From Owenweeksia sp. (GTDB lineage: Bacteria > Bacteroidota > Bacteroidia > Flavobacteriales > Schleiferiaceae): 46,065 bases of DNA. The stretch is taken from positions 1 through 46,065 of the forward strand of contig JANQHO010000128.1 in the NCBI GenBank assembly GCA_028277105.1, read 5' to 3'. Made by a program: the position numbers and the translations under genes. Below the pieces are notes generated by a model. That model made no database searches, had not been told where the DNA came from, and worked only from the letters and a program-made list of their open reading frames with translations. Position 1 is the first letter of the stretch, and every line of letters starts with the position of its first letter. Below, in pieces: positions 17,350-28,096 of the stretch.

Positions 17350-17383
17350 TAAAACAAAAAATCCCATGCTTTCAGCATGGGAT
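17350..17383 (-). terminator. Rho-independent terminator of rpsA
   Basis: On the minus strand ATCCCATGCT, loop GAA, AGCATGGGAT (10-bp perfect stem, 17374-17383 with 17361-17370), followed by TTTTTGTTTT. It lies 25 bases after the rpsA stop codon. Confidence 0.92.
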
Positions 17384-17408
17384 CTTCTTTATATCAACAG
17401 AGCAATTC

Positions 17409-19526
17409 TTACTTCTTCTCTTCGTCTTCCATTTGCTCTTTCAACTTGCTCAATGCATCAATATCACCTAAGGTAGAGCGCTCCACACTGGTCTGTATCT
17501 TTTTAACAGCCTGCTTGGTTTTCTTACGCTCGGTGGCATCCTTGGCAGCAGCAGCTGCTTTGTGGATATCGGTATGAGAAGCTACCACCCTGCGAGCTTC
17601 CTTATTGAATTCAATGATCTTAAAGTCAGCTACTTCCTCATTCTTAAGGTTGGAACCGTCTTCTTTAACCATATGACGTGAAGGAACGAACGCTTCTATG
17701 CCGAGGTTTTCAAAGAGCACATTGGCACCTTTGTCTACCAGCTCTACTATTTTACCCTGCATAATACTACCTTCTTCCAATAAAGTTTCGTAAGTATCAT
17801 AAGGGTTCTCTTCTACCTGCTTGTGACCCAGGCTCAACCTGCGATTTTCTACATCGATATCGAGTACAACTACTTCCAGTACCGAACCTACAGAAGTAAA
17901 TTCGCTAGGATGTTTGATCTTCTTGGTCCAGCTAAGGTCAGAAATGTGGATCAAACCGTCAATTCCCTCTTCCAGTTCTACAAAAACACCAAAGTTGGTA
18001 AAGTTGCGGACAGTACCCTTATGCTTGGATCCGATAGGATATTTGGTAGTGATATCTGTCCAGGGATCAGGAGTTAGTTGTTTGATACCCAAAGACATTT
18101 TGCGTTCTTCTCGGTCAAGGGTTAGAACTACAGCCTCTACCTCATCTCCCACACTCATGAAATCCTGTGCACTTCTCAGGTGGGTGCTCCAGCTCATTTC
18201 ACTAACGTGGATCAGACCTTCTACACCAGGGATTACTTCTACAAAGGCTCCGTAATCGGCCAATACCACTACTTTACCTTTTACTTTGTCATTTACACTC
18301 AGATCTTTATCCAGATTATCCCAGGGATGAGCTTCCAGCTGCTTCATACCCAATTGGATACGGGTTTTGTCTTCGTCAAAATCGAGGATCACCACATTGA
18401 TCTTCTGATCGAGATCCACCACCTCGGAAGGATGATTGATACGGCTCCAGCTCAGGTCGGTAATGTGGATCAGGCCATCAACGCCACCCAGATCGATAAA
18501 TACCCCGTAAGAGGTGATGTTTTTCACTACACCTTCCAGAACCTGGCCTTTTTCGAGCTTACCAATAATTTCTTTCTTCTGCTCTTCAAGGTCGGCTTCA
18601 ATAAGAGCCTTATGGGAAACCACTACGTTTTTAAACTCGTGGTTGATCTTAACAATTTTGAATTCCATGGTCTTATCAACGTAAGCATCGTAATCACGGA
18701 TAGGCTTAACGTCAATTTGAGAACCGGGAAGGAATGCTTCAATACCAAATACGTCTACGATCATACCTCCCTTGGTACGGCATTTTACATAACCGTTCAC
18801 TACTTCCTCCTTGTCGTGGGCTTCGTTTACGCGATCCCAGGCTTTGATAGAGCGGGCTTTGCGGTGCGAAAGCACTAACTGACCATCTTTATCTTCCTGC
18901 TTATCAACCAGTACTTCTACTCTATCTCCTACTTTAAGGTCGGGATTGTAACGGAATTCATTAAGGGATACTACCCCTTCTGATTTATATCCTATGTCAA
19001 TAATGGCATCACGATCGGTGATATTGATCACTTCTCCATCTGTCACCGTGTGTTCGTCTACTGAGGTAAGAGTGTCTTCATACAGCTTCGTCAGTTCGTC
19101 TCTCTCCTTTTTGGAAACGGTCTTCAAGCCGTATTCAAATTCCTCCCAGTCAAATTCGGCTTCTTCTTCAACTTCAGCCACTACCTCTTCAGGGGTTGCT
19201 TCCGTTTCTTCATCTACCTGAACTTCAGTTGGGGTGGTCTTTTCTTCAGCGGCCGGTACTTCTTCTTCCTTTACAGGTTCAGAACTTTCTTTGGCTTCTG
19301 AAGTTTCTTCAGCTTTGATTTCAGCAGTTTCGTTAGTTTCTGCTTTTACTTCTTCAGCAGTTTTTTCGGTGGCTGCTTCACCGGCATCTGATTTTTCAGC
19401 TTTGGTTTGAGCTTCTTGAGCAACTTCCTCTGCTTTTTCTTGGTTTGCTTCTTTAGAAGCTTTAATAGATGCAGCTTCGGTATTTTCTACGTTTTCCTCT
19501 ACTGCTTTTTTGTTTTCTTCTGACAT
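17409..19526 (-). CDS. rpsA: 30S ribosomal protein bS1 with long acidic N-terminal extension
   Basis: S1 recruits structured mRNA to the ribosome. Six S1 domains are visible from about residue 160 on, each with the G-x-V-x-x-x-x-x-x-G-x-x-V pattern; domains 3-5 are closest to one another (VDGLIHITDLSW, VEGLIHVSEMSW, IDGLIHISDLSW). Residues about 1-125 are an Ala/Glu/Lys/Thr-rich, strongly acidic, low-complexity extension. Total 705 residues against about 557 in E. coli. The start is the ATG at 19526 (MSEENKKAV); upstream in frame only a TTG exists. It has its own promoter, a structured leader and a terminator, so it is monocistronic. E. coli S1 represses its own mRNA; a similar loop here is inference. 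Confidence 0.97.
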   Translation of the reverse strand: MSEENKKAVEENVENTEAASIKASKEANQEKAEEVAQEAQTKAEKSDAGEAATEKTAEEVKAETNETAEIKAEETSEAKESSEPVKEEEVPAAEEKTTPTEVQVDEETEATPEEVVAEVEEEAEFDWEEFEYGLKTVSKKERDELTKLYEDTLTSVDEHTVTDGEVINITDRDAIIDIGYKSEGVVSLNEFRYNPDLKVGDRVEVLVDKQEDKDGQLVLSHRKARSIKAWDRVNEAHDKEEVVNGYVKCRTKGGMIVDVFGIEAFLPGSQIDVKPIRDYDAYVDKTMEFKIVKINHEFKNVVVSHKALIEADLEEQKKEIIGKLEKGQVLEGVVKNITSYGVFIDLGGVDGLIHITDLSWSRINHPSEVVDLDQKINVVILDFDEDKTRIQLGMKQLEAHPWDNLDKDLSVNDKVKGKVVVLADYGAFVEVIPGVEGLIHVSEMSWSTHLRSAQDFMSVGDEVEAVVLTLDREERKMSLGIKQLTPDPWTDITTKYPIGSKHKGTVRNFTNFGVFVELEEGIDGLIHISDLSWTKKIKHPSEFTSVGSVLEVVVLDIDVENRRLSLGHKQVEENPYDTYETLLEEGSIMQGKIVELVDKGANVLFENLGIEAFVPSRHMVKEDGSNLKNEEVADFKIIEFNKEARRVVASHTDIHKAAAAAKDATERKKTKQAVKKIQTSVERSTLGDIDALSKLKEQMEDEEKK

Positions 19527-19542
19527 GCAGAAATAATTTGTA

Positions 19543-19582
19543 TTCCGACAGGCTGGGTATATTATGCGGAAACCCAACGGAA
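19543..19582 (-). promoter_or_regulatory. Putative structured leader stem-loop of rpsA mRNA
   Basis: In the minus-strand leader TTCCG (19578-19582) pairs with CGGAA (19543-19547), and inside it TGGGT pairs with ACCCA (19572-19576 with 19554-19558 on the plus strand complement). Together they form a two-part stem ending 16 bases before the ATG. This is a plausible site for control of S1 translation. No covariation evidence is available here. Confidence 0.45.
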
Positions 19583-19587
19583 GATGA

Positions 19588-19681
19588 TTAAACTTTTGAT
19601 AGTCAATTCCTTCTTTTTACCTCGTATCCGCGAAAAAAGGGCTGCAAAGGTAATATTTTTTAATGACTATCAAAAGTTTAA
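19588..19681. repeat. Perfect 18-bp inverted repeat flanking the rpsA promoter
   Basis: TTAAACTTTTGATAGTCA at 19588-19605 and its exact reverse complement at 19664-19681, 58 bases apart. The outer copy contains the -33 element of the rpsA promoter and the inner copy lies in the rpsA leader. No gene lies in the 94 bases spanned. Confidence 0.9.
19645..19673 (-). promoter_or_regulatory. Promoter of rpsA
   Basis: TTG (19671-19673), an 18-base spacer and TACCTTTG (19645-19652) then CAG, on the minus strand. This is an excellent match to the Bacteroidota housekeeping consensus, and the same -7 octamer is used at the rpsL promoter. The leader would be about 110 bases. Confidence 0.8.
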
Positions 19682-19703
19682 AATATGAAGAACAAACAGC
19701 TTT

Positions 19704-20591
19704 TTACTTGGATAAGCCCTTGTCTTCTAAAAATTTAGAGGTAGTGTCATAACCAGACTGGCTCAATTGCTCTTTTTGTTGCTGGGTAATTTTAAAATCT
19801 GTAGCGCTAATACCGTAATCATTAATGCGGACTGTTCTTTTCAATTCTCCGGGATTGTGCTCAAAATCAATTACCTGTGCGTTCAAAAGTGTATCAAATG
19901 TGTATTTCACGTAATGGATCAGCTGATCATATTTCAGATCGTTGGTTTGGGTTTTACCACTCAGATCATCCAAATGAAAACCCAGGGTAGTATCTGGGGG
20001 GTAGCCCAAACCGTCAAAAATGGTGATGGGATAATTGATGACCATGCCACCATCAACGTAAATATGATCATTGGGTACTTCATTCGAAAACTGCCAGGCT
20101 TTAAAAAACAAGGGAATGGACATAGATGCCCTTACCGCTTCTGCTACTATGGTATCAGGAGTCTTTTCCTTTGAAAACTCACGGGCTGTCTGAACGTTTA
20201 AATCGGTAGAGAAAACGTGTAGATCGGGACAGCCTGCATTGGCAAAATCGCTAAATGTGGCATTTTCGGAGAGCCCTTTACCTTTTATTTGCTTTTTGAT
20301 CCACTTGAGAAAAGCATCACCTTCATAAAGGCCGTATTTAGTAGGAATACGCAAAGGATCCCAACCATCCTCAAACTCTTTGAAGTTCATGTTCATGATG
20401 GTTTCTTTGATCTCTTTCCCTGTGTATTTGAGGCTCACCAAGCAGGAAGTAATGGCCCCGGCTGAAGTACCTGCTACTCTTTTTACACCGGACAATACAT
20501 TGTAATCATGGAGAGCTTCTAAAGCTCCGGCATAGGCTGTTCCTTTAACGCCTCCGCCTTCAAAAACTAAATTTTCTATGCTGTAAGACAT
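19704..20591 (-). CDS. Patatin-like phospholipase
   Basis: A 295-residue single patatin domain. The oxyanion loop GGGVKG starts at residue 12, the nucleophile elbow is G-T-S43-A-G and the catalytic aspartate is D180 in VDGGM, giving the Ser-Asp dyad of lipid acyl hydrolases. No signal peptide, so it is cytoplasmic or delivered by other means. It stands alone between the citrate synthase terminator and the rpsA promoter. Such patatins hydrolyse phospholipids or acyl esters; the substrate is unknown. No effector or cyclic-nucleotide synthase neighbour is present, so there is no support for a CBASS-type defence role. Confidence 0.92.
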   Translation of the reverse strand: MSYSIENLVFEGGGVKGTAYAGALEALHDYNVLSGVKRVAGTSAGAITSCLVSLKYTGKEIKETIMNMNFKEFEDGWDPLRIPTKYGLYEGDAFLKWIKKQIKGKGLSENATFSDFANAGCPDLHVFSTDLNVQTAREFSKEKTPDTIVAEAVRASMSIPLFFKAWQFSNEVPNDHIYVDGGMVINYPITIFDGLGYPPDTTLGFHLDDLSGKTQTNDLKYDQLIHYVKYTFDTLLNAQVIDFEHNPGELKRTVRINDYGISATDFKITQQQKEQLSQSGYDTTSKFLEDKGLSK

Positions 20592-20613
20592 GGTAATTGG
20601 TTTATTATTTATC

Positions 20614-20647
20614 CAAATATAATTGGTTTAACCGGCTTAAGACACAA
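20614..20647 (-). promoter_or_regulatory. Possible promoter of the patatin gene
   Basis: On the minus strand TTG (20645-20647), 23 bases and TATATTTG (20614-20621). The -7 element fits TAnnTTTG; the spacer is at the long end. Confidence 0.4.
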
Positions 20648-20671
20648 GGGTTAATACGTAATTTTCAGAAG

Positions 20672-20696
20672 TAAAAAACCCCGCTTGTAGCGGGGT
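20672..20696 (-). terminator. Rho-independent terminator after citrate synthase
   Basis: On the minus strand ACCCCGCT, loop ACA, AGCGGGGT followed by TTTTTAC. The 8-bp GC-rich stem pairs 20689-20696 with 20678-20685. It closes the carA-eno-citrate synthase operon. Confidence 0.92.
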
Positions 20697-20719
20697 AGTA
20701 TGTAAAGTTGGTGCTGTAA

Positions 20720-22039
20720 TTATTTAGTGGAAAATTGTTCCTTCAATAAATGGGTAGTAGTACTGCCCGGCCTTTCGATCGGGAAGCCAAGTGCCCTATC
20801 CCAGATTAAACTGGCCAGGGTTCCAAGGGAACGGCTCACACCAAAAAGTACAGTGTAGAAATCATACTGGGTTAATCCGTAGTGCATTAACAGCTGGCCG
20901 GAATGGGCATCAACATTGGGCCAGGGGTTTTTAACCTTTCCTGTAGCCTGTAATATTTCAGGTACTACTTCGTAAACCCGGCTTACGATCTGGAATAGCT
21001 CATCGTGGGGCATGTGCTTTAACGCAAATTCACGCTGGGCGGTATAACGCGGGTCGGTTTTTCGCAACACGGCATGACCAAAACCAGGGATCACTTTCCC
21101 TTCGTTTAAGGTTTTTTTACAGTAGTTGGCAATTTGTTCTTTAGAGGGCAAGCCTCCACCTAACTCATCGCGCATAGAGAATATCCAGCGAATAACTTCC
21201 TGATTAGCCAACCCGTGTAGAGGCCCGGCCAGTCCATTCATTCCGGCAGCAAAACTCTGATAACAATCAGCCAGGGCTGAGCCTACCAAGTGAATAGTGT
21301 GAGCAGAAACATTTCCCCCTTCATGATCAGCATGAATAGTCATATAAAGACGGAGCAATTCTTTGAATTCATCGTTCTCAAAGCCCAACATATGAGCAAA
21401 ATTCCCGGCCCAATCGAGTTTGGAATCCGGTTCAATATGATCCCCGTTGTGATATATTCTGCGGTAAATATAAGCTGCCAGACGAGGCAATCGGGCTATT
21501 AAGTTCATAGCATCCTCGTAAGTGGGCTCCCAATAATCTGACTTGGAAATACCGGCACGATAGGCTTTCTGGAATTCAGATTCCGTACGCAATGCCATGA
21601 TACCTGTTACAAACTGGGTCATGGGATGGGTATGCATAGGAAGGGCATCTATCACCTTAAATACGTGAGGAGGTATTACTGCCCTGCGTGCAAAGTTGTT
21701 GCTAACTCTTCTTACAATATCATCATCGGGTAACTCATTGAAGAGCATGAGATAGAAAACTCCTTCGGGCAGGGGCTGCTCTCCTTCAGGGTATTTGGGA
21801 AGCTTCTCTTGCAGTTCGGGAATGGAATAACCCCGAAAACGGATACCTTCATTGGAATCCAGTTTTGAAGTTTCAGTTATAAGAGCCGGCATACCTCTCA
21901 TGCCCCCGTAGAGTTGTTTAACCTTGATCTCCCCTAAAACCTCGTCCCCATGCTCAGCAATAAAATCTTTAACTTCATTTATAGCAGGTTCTATTTTGGT
22001 TCTGAAGTGATCTTTTAATCTTTCCATGTTTTGTTGCAT
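20720..22039 (-). CDS. gltA: Citrate synthase, eukaryotic (mitochondrial) type
   Basis: Condenses acetyl-CoA and oxaloacetate at the entry of the TCA cycle. The 439-residue sequence follows animal mitochondrial citrate synthase closely rather than E. coli GltA: LYGGMRGM, EGIRFRGYSIPE, DHEGGNVSAHT, AGPLHGLANQEV, VLRKTDPRYTAQREFALKH and NPWPNVDAHSG. Catalytic residues are H275, H322 and D377, equal to pig H274, H320 and D375. There is no mitochondrial presequence-like extension. The NADH-regulated hexameric features of E. coli GltA are not expected in this type. It lies 17 bases after eno in the carA-eno operon and ends at a strong terminator. ATG at 22027 is a possible later start. Confidence 0.96.
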   Translation of the reverse strand: MQQNMERLKDHFRTKIEPAINEVKDFIAEHGDEVLGEIKVKQLYGGMRGMPALITETSKLDSNEGIRFRGYSIPELQEKLPKYPEGEQPLPEGVFYLMLFNELPDDDIVRRVSNNFARRAVIPPHVFKVIDALPMHTHPMTQFVTGIMALRTESEFQKAYRAGISKSDYWEPTYEDAMNLIARLPRLAAYIYRRIYHNGDHIEPDSKLDWAGNFAHMLGFENDEFKELLRLYMTIHADHEGGNVSAHTIHLVGSALADCYQSFAAGMNGLAGPLHGLANQEVIRWIFSMRDELGGGLPSKEQIANYCKKTLNEGKVIPGFGHAVLRKTDPRYTAQREFALKHMPHDELFQIVSRVYEVVPEILQATGKVKNPWPNVDAHSGQLLMHYGLTQYDFYTVLFGVSRSLGTLASLIWDRALGFPIERPGSTTTHLLKEQFSTK

Positions 22040-22056
22040 AACTTAAGGTTAGTAGT

Positions 22057-24467
<2,411 letters not shown>

Positions 24468-24479
24468 AGTATCAGGTAT

Positions 24480-24507
24480 CAAATTTAGGGTCAAATTTCA
24501 ATTCAAA
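24480..24507 (-). promoter_or_regulatory. Possible promoter of the carA-eno-citrate synthase operon
   Basis: TTTG at the end of the rplQ terminator's T-run (24504-24507), 16 bases and TAAATTTG (24480-24487) on the minus strand. The spacing is slightly short, and the -33 part would overlap the terminator. The leader would be only about 8 bases. Confidence 0.35.
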
Positions 24508-24541
24508 AAAAAAGGATAAGAACTTATAGCTCTTATCCTTT
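24505..24541 (-). terminator. Rho-independent terminator at the end of the ribosomal cluster
   Basis: On the minus strand AAAGGATAAGA, a 9-base loop and TCTTATCCTTT form an 11-bp perfect stem, followed by at least six T. It lies 30 bases after the rplQ stop and closes the 17-kb ribosomal block. Confidence 0.92.
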
Positions 24542-24571
24542 TTGTATGATTTTATTAACTGAAAGCAATCT

Positions 24572-25282
24572 TTACTCTGTCTTATCTTCCTCTTTATCAT
24601 TACTTTCTTCAGCCTTAGTCTCTGTCGGCTTTTCCTCAGCAGAAGTTTCTTCGGATTTTGCTTCAGGAGCTACCTCCTCAACAGGAGCTTTTTCCGTTTT
24701 GGATTCTTCAGCTTTTGTTGTTTCGGTTTCTGCTACAGCCGTTTCCTCAGCCTTAACTTCTTCGGCTTTTGCTTCACTTGCTGCTTCTACAGCAGTAGCT
24801 TCCTCTACAGTTTGGGTTGTTTCAGCTTTTGGAGTTGACTCGGCTTTTGCGGCAGAACCTTTACCACCTCTACGGCTTCTGCGGGTAGTTTTAGCTGCCT
24901 TTTTCTTCTCATTAGTGTAAATCTCATTGAAATCTACCAGTTCGATCAGGCACATTTCGGCATTATCCCCCAGTCGATTACCAGTTTTAATGATACGGGT
25001 ATAACCACCGGGTCGATCGCCTACCTTAGCCACCACTTCCCTGAAAAGCTCGCTTACAGCATACTTATTCTTAAGGTAGCTAAAAACTACCCTTCTATTA
25101 TGAGTGGTATCGTTCTTTGATTTGGTAATTAAAGGCTCAACGTATTTTTTGAGTTCTTTGGCTTTGGCCACAGTAGTATTAATTCGCTTATGCTCAATAA
25201 GCGAGCAGGCCATATTAGCTAACATGGCTTTGCGGTGAGCCGCGGTTCTACCTAAATGATTTATCTTCTTTCCGTGTCTCAT
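24572..25282 (-). CDS. rplQ: 50S ribosomal protein bL17 with long acidic C-terminal tail
   Basis: Residues 1-124 are a normal L17 ([20 protein letters not shown] at the start, then NRRVVFSYL and [10 protein letters not shown]). After a basic linker ([12 protein letters not shown], residues 131-142) comes a tail of about 95 residues made almost only of Ala, Glu, Lys, Thr and Ser. The total of 236 residues is nearly twice the 127 of E. coli. The tail is expected to be disordered and strongly negative, and its composition mirrors the N-terminal extension of S1 in this window. Last gene of the alpha operon, 6 bases after rpoA. Confidence 0.97.
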   Translation of the reverse strand: MRHGKKINHLGRTAAHRKAMLANMACSLIEHKRINTTVAKAKELKKYVEPLITKSKNDTTHNRRVVFSYLKNKYAVSELFREVVAKVGDRPGGYTRIIKTGNRLGDNAEMCLIELVDFNEIYTNEKKKAAKTTRRSRRGGKGSAAKAESTPKAETTQTVEEATAVEAASEAKAEEVKAEETAVAETETTKAEESKTEKAPVEEVAPEAKSEETSAEEKPTETKAEESNDKEEDKTE

Positions 25283-25288
25283 CGGTAA

Positions 25289-26281
25289 TTATTCCTTGTC
25301 CAATTTGTACTTTGAGATGTCCATACCAAAATACAGACCTTTGCTTTCTACGAGTTCGTCCAGTTCGGTAAGTGATTTCTTGCCGAAATTACGGAACTTC
25401 ATCAGGTCGCTTTTGGTGTAGGTAACCAGATCTCCCAGTGTTTCAACTTCTGCTGCTTTGAGGCAATTTAAAGCGCGTACTGAAAGATCAAGATCAACTA
25501 ATTTGGTTTTGAGCAACTGACGCATGTGGAGAATTTCCTCATCGTAATTATCAGTTTCCGTAGTCTTATTGTCTTCCAGCGCTATTTTTTCATCGCTTAC
25601 CAGCATAAAGTGGTGGATGAGGATCTTAGCAGCTTCCGTTAACGCTTTTTTGGGATGAATACTACCATCGGTATGAATATCCAATATCAGTTTTTCGTAG
25701 TCGGTCTTTTGCTCTACCCGGTAGTTTTCGATGCTATACCTGACATTCTTGATCGGAGTATAGATAGAATCGACAAAAATAGTTCCCAAAGGAGCATTGC
25801 TCTTCTTATTTTCTTCCGCTGGAACGTATCCCCTTCCTTTTTCAATGGTCAATTCCATCTCAAGTTTAACAGAAGGATCAAGGTTGCAAATTACAAGGTC
25901 GGGATTTAATACCTGAAATGCTGTTACAAATTTACCCAGGTCACCAGCTGTAATCTTTTCGAGGCCTCCAAGGCTAACATTGATCTTTTCTTCTTCCTGA
26001 TCTTCTATTTGTCTCTTAAAGCGTACCTGCTTTAAATTAAGTACTATTTCGGTAACATCTTCTACTACTCCTTTAATGGTAGAGAACTCGTGCTCTACGC
26101 CTTCGATACGAACCGAAGTAAAGGCAAAGCCTTCCAATGATGACAGCAGAACCCTGCGAAGAGCATTGCCAATGGTCAAACCATAACCGGGTTCAAGAGG
26201 CCTGAATTCAAACTGACCTTCGGTTTCTGAACTGTGGTTCATGATGACCTGATCAGGCTTTTGGAAATTTAAAATTGCCAT
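25289..26281 (-). CDS. rpoA: DNA-directed RNA polymerase subunit alpha
   Basis: 330 residues, standard length. The N-terminal dimerisation domain has [18 protein letters not shown]; the C-terminal domain, which touches promoter DNA and activators, has [20 protein letters not shown] and [14 protein letters not shown] flexible acidic linker joins them. Located as usual between rpsD and rplQ, with gaps of 30 and 6 bases. Confidence 0.99.
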   Translation of the reverse strand: MAILNFQKPDQVIMNHSSETEGQFEFRPLEPGYGLTIGNALRRVLLSSLEGFAFTSVRIEGVEHEFSTIKGVVEDVTEIVLNLKQVRFKRQIEDQEEEKINVSLGGLEKITAGDLGKFVTAFQVLNPDLVICNLDPSVKLEMELTIEKGRGYVPAEENKKSNAPLGTIFVDSIYTPIKNVRYSIENYRVEQKTDYEKLILDIHTDGSIHPKKALTEAAKILIHHFMLVSDEKIALEDNKTTETDNYDEEILHMRQLLKTKLVDLDLSVRALNCLKAAEVETLGDLVTYTKSDLMKFRNFGKKSLTELDELVESKGLYFGMDISKYKLDKE

Positions 26282-26311
26282 AGCAAGTTTATATAGTTGA
26301 TGAATAAATAA

Positions 26312-26917
26312 TTATTTAGAGTACAATTCCACAATAAGCTGCTCCTTGATATTTTCAGGGATCTGAGCTCTTTGAGGAGTGTTGAGGAATTTGCCTTCAT
26401 ATAAAGCTTCATTCCACTCTAACCACTCGTATTTGTCCTGACGGGATGCGAGTGAATTGGTAATTGCTTCCAGTGATTTGGATTTTTCTCTTACCCCGAT
26501 AACATCCCCTTCTTTTACAGAATAGGACGGGATGTTTAAAACCTCACCGTTAACAATAATATGACGATGCGAAACCAGTTGACGGGCTGCTCTACGCGTA
26601 GGAGCTATTCCCATACGGAAAACCACGTTGTCCAGGCGGGCTTCACAAAGTTGTAATAATACTTCACCGGTAATACCCTTTGAACGTGATGCCTTATCGA
26701 ACATATTGGCAAACTGACGCTCTAAAATACCGTAAGTATACTTTGCCTTTTGCTTTTCTGCCAGTTGTATGGCATATTCAGATTTTTTACCTCTTTTACG
26801 GGAAAAACCGTGCTGACCCGGAGGGTAATTTCTCTTTTCGAATGAACGGTCGGGACCGAAAATCGGATCTCCGAATTTTCTGGCGATTTTGGTTTTAGGG
26901 CCTGTGTATCTTGCCAT
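26312..26917 (-). CDS. rpsD: 30S ribosomal protein uS4, zinc-free form
   Basis: Primary 16S rRNA binder, 201 residues. The S4 RNA-binding domain is clear ([24 protein letters not shown]). The N-terminus [17 protein letters not shown] lacks the four cysteines of the zinc-binding S4 type; the protein has one cysteine only, in [10 protein letters not shown]. In E. coli S4 represses the alpha operon, and the same role is possible here. Confidence 0.99.
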   Translation of the reverse strand: MARYTGPKTKIARKFGDPIFGPDRSFEKRNYPPGQHGFSRKRGKKSEYAIQLAEKQKAKYTYGILERQFANMFDKASRSKGITGEVLLQLCEARLDNVVFRMGIAPTRRAARQLVSHRHIIVNGEVLNIPSYSVKEGDVIGVREKSKSLEAITNSLASRQDKYEWLEWNEALYEGKFLNTPQRAQIPENIKEQLIVELYSK

Positions 26918-26939
26918 TGTTTCTCTCTTCTAAAATTTC

Positions 26940-27335
26940 TTAAACTCTTCTTCGTTTGGGCGGGCGGCAGCCGTTATGAGGAATGGGGGTAACGTCAATA
27001 ATCTCTGATACCTCAATACCAGTATTATGTATAGTTCTGATAGCGGATTCCCTGCCGCTTCCCGGACCTTTTACATATACCTTAACTTTTTTTAAGCCCA
27101 TTTCCAACGCCCTTGAAGCGCAATCTTCAGCAGCCATTTGCGCAGCATATGGGGTATTCTTTTTAGAACCTCTAAATCCCATCTTACCGGCACTGGACCA
27201 AGCTACGACCTGTCCTCTGGTATTGGTTAATGATATAATTACATTGTTAAAAGTAGCGTTGATGTGTGCCTCTCCGGCAGCTTCTACAACTACTTTTCTC
27301 TTTTTAGCGCCTTTTGCAGCAGTCTTCTTTGCCAT
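26940..27335 (-). CDS. rpsK: 30S ribosomal protein uS11
   Basis: 131 residues of the small-subunit platform. [39 protein letters not shown] and the basic end [11 protein letters not shown] are typical. Basic N-terminal extension ([13 protein letters not shown]). Lies between rpsM (7 bases) and rpsD (22 bases). Confidence 0.99.
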   Translation of the reverse strand: MAKKTAAKGAKKRKVVVEAAGEAHINATFNNVIISLTNTRGQVVAWSSAGKMGFRGSKKNTPYAAQMAAEDCASRALEMGLKKVKVYVKGPGSGRESAIRTIHNTGIEVSEIIDVTPIPHNGCRPPKRRRV

Positions 27336-27342
27336 ACTCTAA

Positions 27343-27720
27343 TTATTTGGTGGCCTTCTTCTTGTTGGCTACTGTTTTACGTTTTCCTTTACGTGTACGA
27401 GAATTGTTCTTAGTTCTTTGCCCGCGAAGTGGTAAACCGGAACGATGACGAATACCACGATAACAACCGATATCCATCAATCGTTTGATGTTGAGCTGAA
27501 TCTCGGAGCGCAGTTCACCTTCAACTTTGTAGGTTTCGGAGATAACGTTTCTGATAGCCGTCACCTGATCATCATTCCACTGATCTACTTTTGTATCATA
27601 ATCCACTCCGGCAACATCCAGTATCTTGCGCGAACGGGCGCGACCGATACCGAAGATATAGGTGAGGCCTATTTCGCCTCTTTTATTTTTTGGTAAATCT
27701 ATACCAGCAATCCTCGCCAT
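27343..27720 (-). CDS. rpsM: 30S ribosomal protein uS13
   Basis: 125 residues of the 30S head, contacting 50S and P-site t[56 protein letters not shown] and a lysine-rich tail are visible. First of the alpha-type genes, 17 bases after rpmJ. Confidence 0.99.
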   Translation of the reverse strand: MARIAGIDLPKNKRGEIGLTYIFGIGRARSRKILDVAGVDYDTKVDQWNDDQVTAIRNVISETYKVEGELRSEIQLNIKRLMDIGCYRGIRHRSGLPLRGQRTKNNSRTRKGKRKTVANKKKATK

Positions 27721-27737
27721 AAATACTCAGTTATATA

Positions 27738-27854
27738 TTATCCTTGTCTTTGTTTAAATTTTGGATTCTTCTTGTTAATCACATACAGCTTGCCCTTTCT
27801 GCGCACAATTTTGCAGTCGGCACTTCTCTTTTTTAATGAGGCTCTAACTTTCAT
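27738..27854 (-). CDS. rpmJ: 50S ribosomal protein bL36, cysteine-poor form
   Basis: A short gene of 38 codons found by reading the gap between infA and rpsM: it begins [20 protein letters not shown] and ends with [10 protein letters not shown]. The zinc-binding form of L36 has three cysteines and a histidine; this one keeps a single cysteine (C14), so it is the zinc-free type. Six bases after infA. Confidence 0.97.
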   Translation of the reverse strand: MKVRASLKKRSADCKIVRRKGKLYVINKKNPKFKQRQG

Positions 27855-27860
27855 AATACT

Positions 27861-28076
27861 TTAATATCTGTAGGTTATACGTCCTTTACTTAAATCATAA
27901 GGAGACATTTCCAATTTTACCTTATCTCCCGGTAATAGTTTTATGTAGTGCATCCGCATTTTTCCCGAAATATGGGCCGTTACTATGTGCCCGTTTTCCA
28001 ACTCTACACGAAACATCGCATTGCTAAGTGCTTCTATGATCGTTCCGTCTTGTTCAATTGCAGATTGTTTAGCCAT
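27861..28076 (-). CDS. infA: Translation initiation factor IF-1
   Basis: A 71-residue OB-fold protein that binds the ribosomal A site during initiation. [36 protein letters not shown] and [12 protein letters not shown] are diagnostic. It follows secY by 20 bases, without adk or map in between. Confidence 0.99.
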   Translation of the reverse strand: MAKQSAIEQDGTIIEALSNAMFRVELENGHIVTAHISGKMRMHYIKLLPGDKVKLEMSPYDLSKGRITYRY

Positions 28077-28096
28077 ATAAATCCTAATACTCCTAT

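Noticed and set aside
19527..19577. Longer rpsA start at a TTG
   Set aside because: It would translate through the leader stem-loop and adds a sequence unlike S1; the ATG at 19526 fits.
19704..20591. Patatin as part of a CBASS-like defence system
   Set aside because: No nucleotide cyclase, HORMA, TRIP13 or other defence gene is next to it; it stands between citrate synthase and rpsA.
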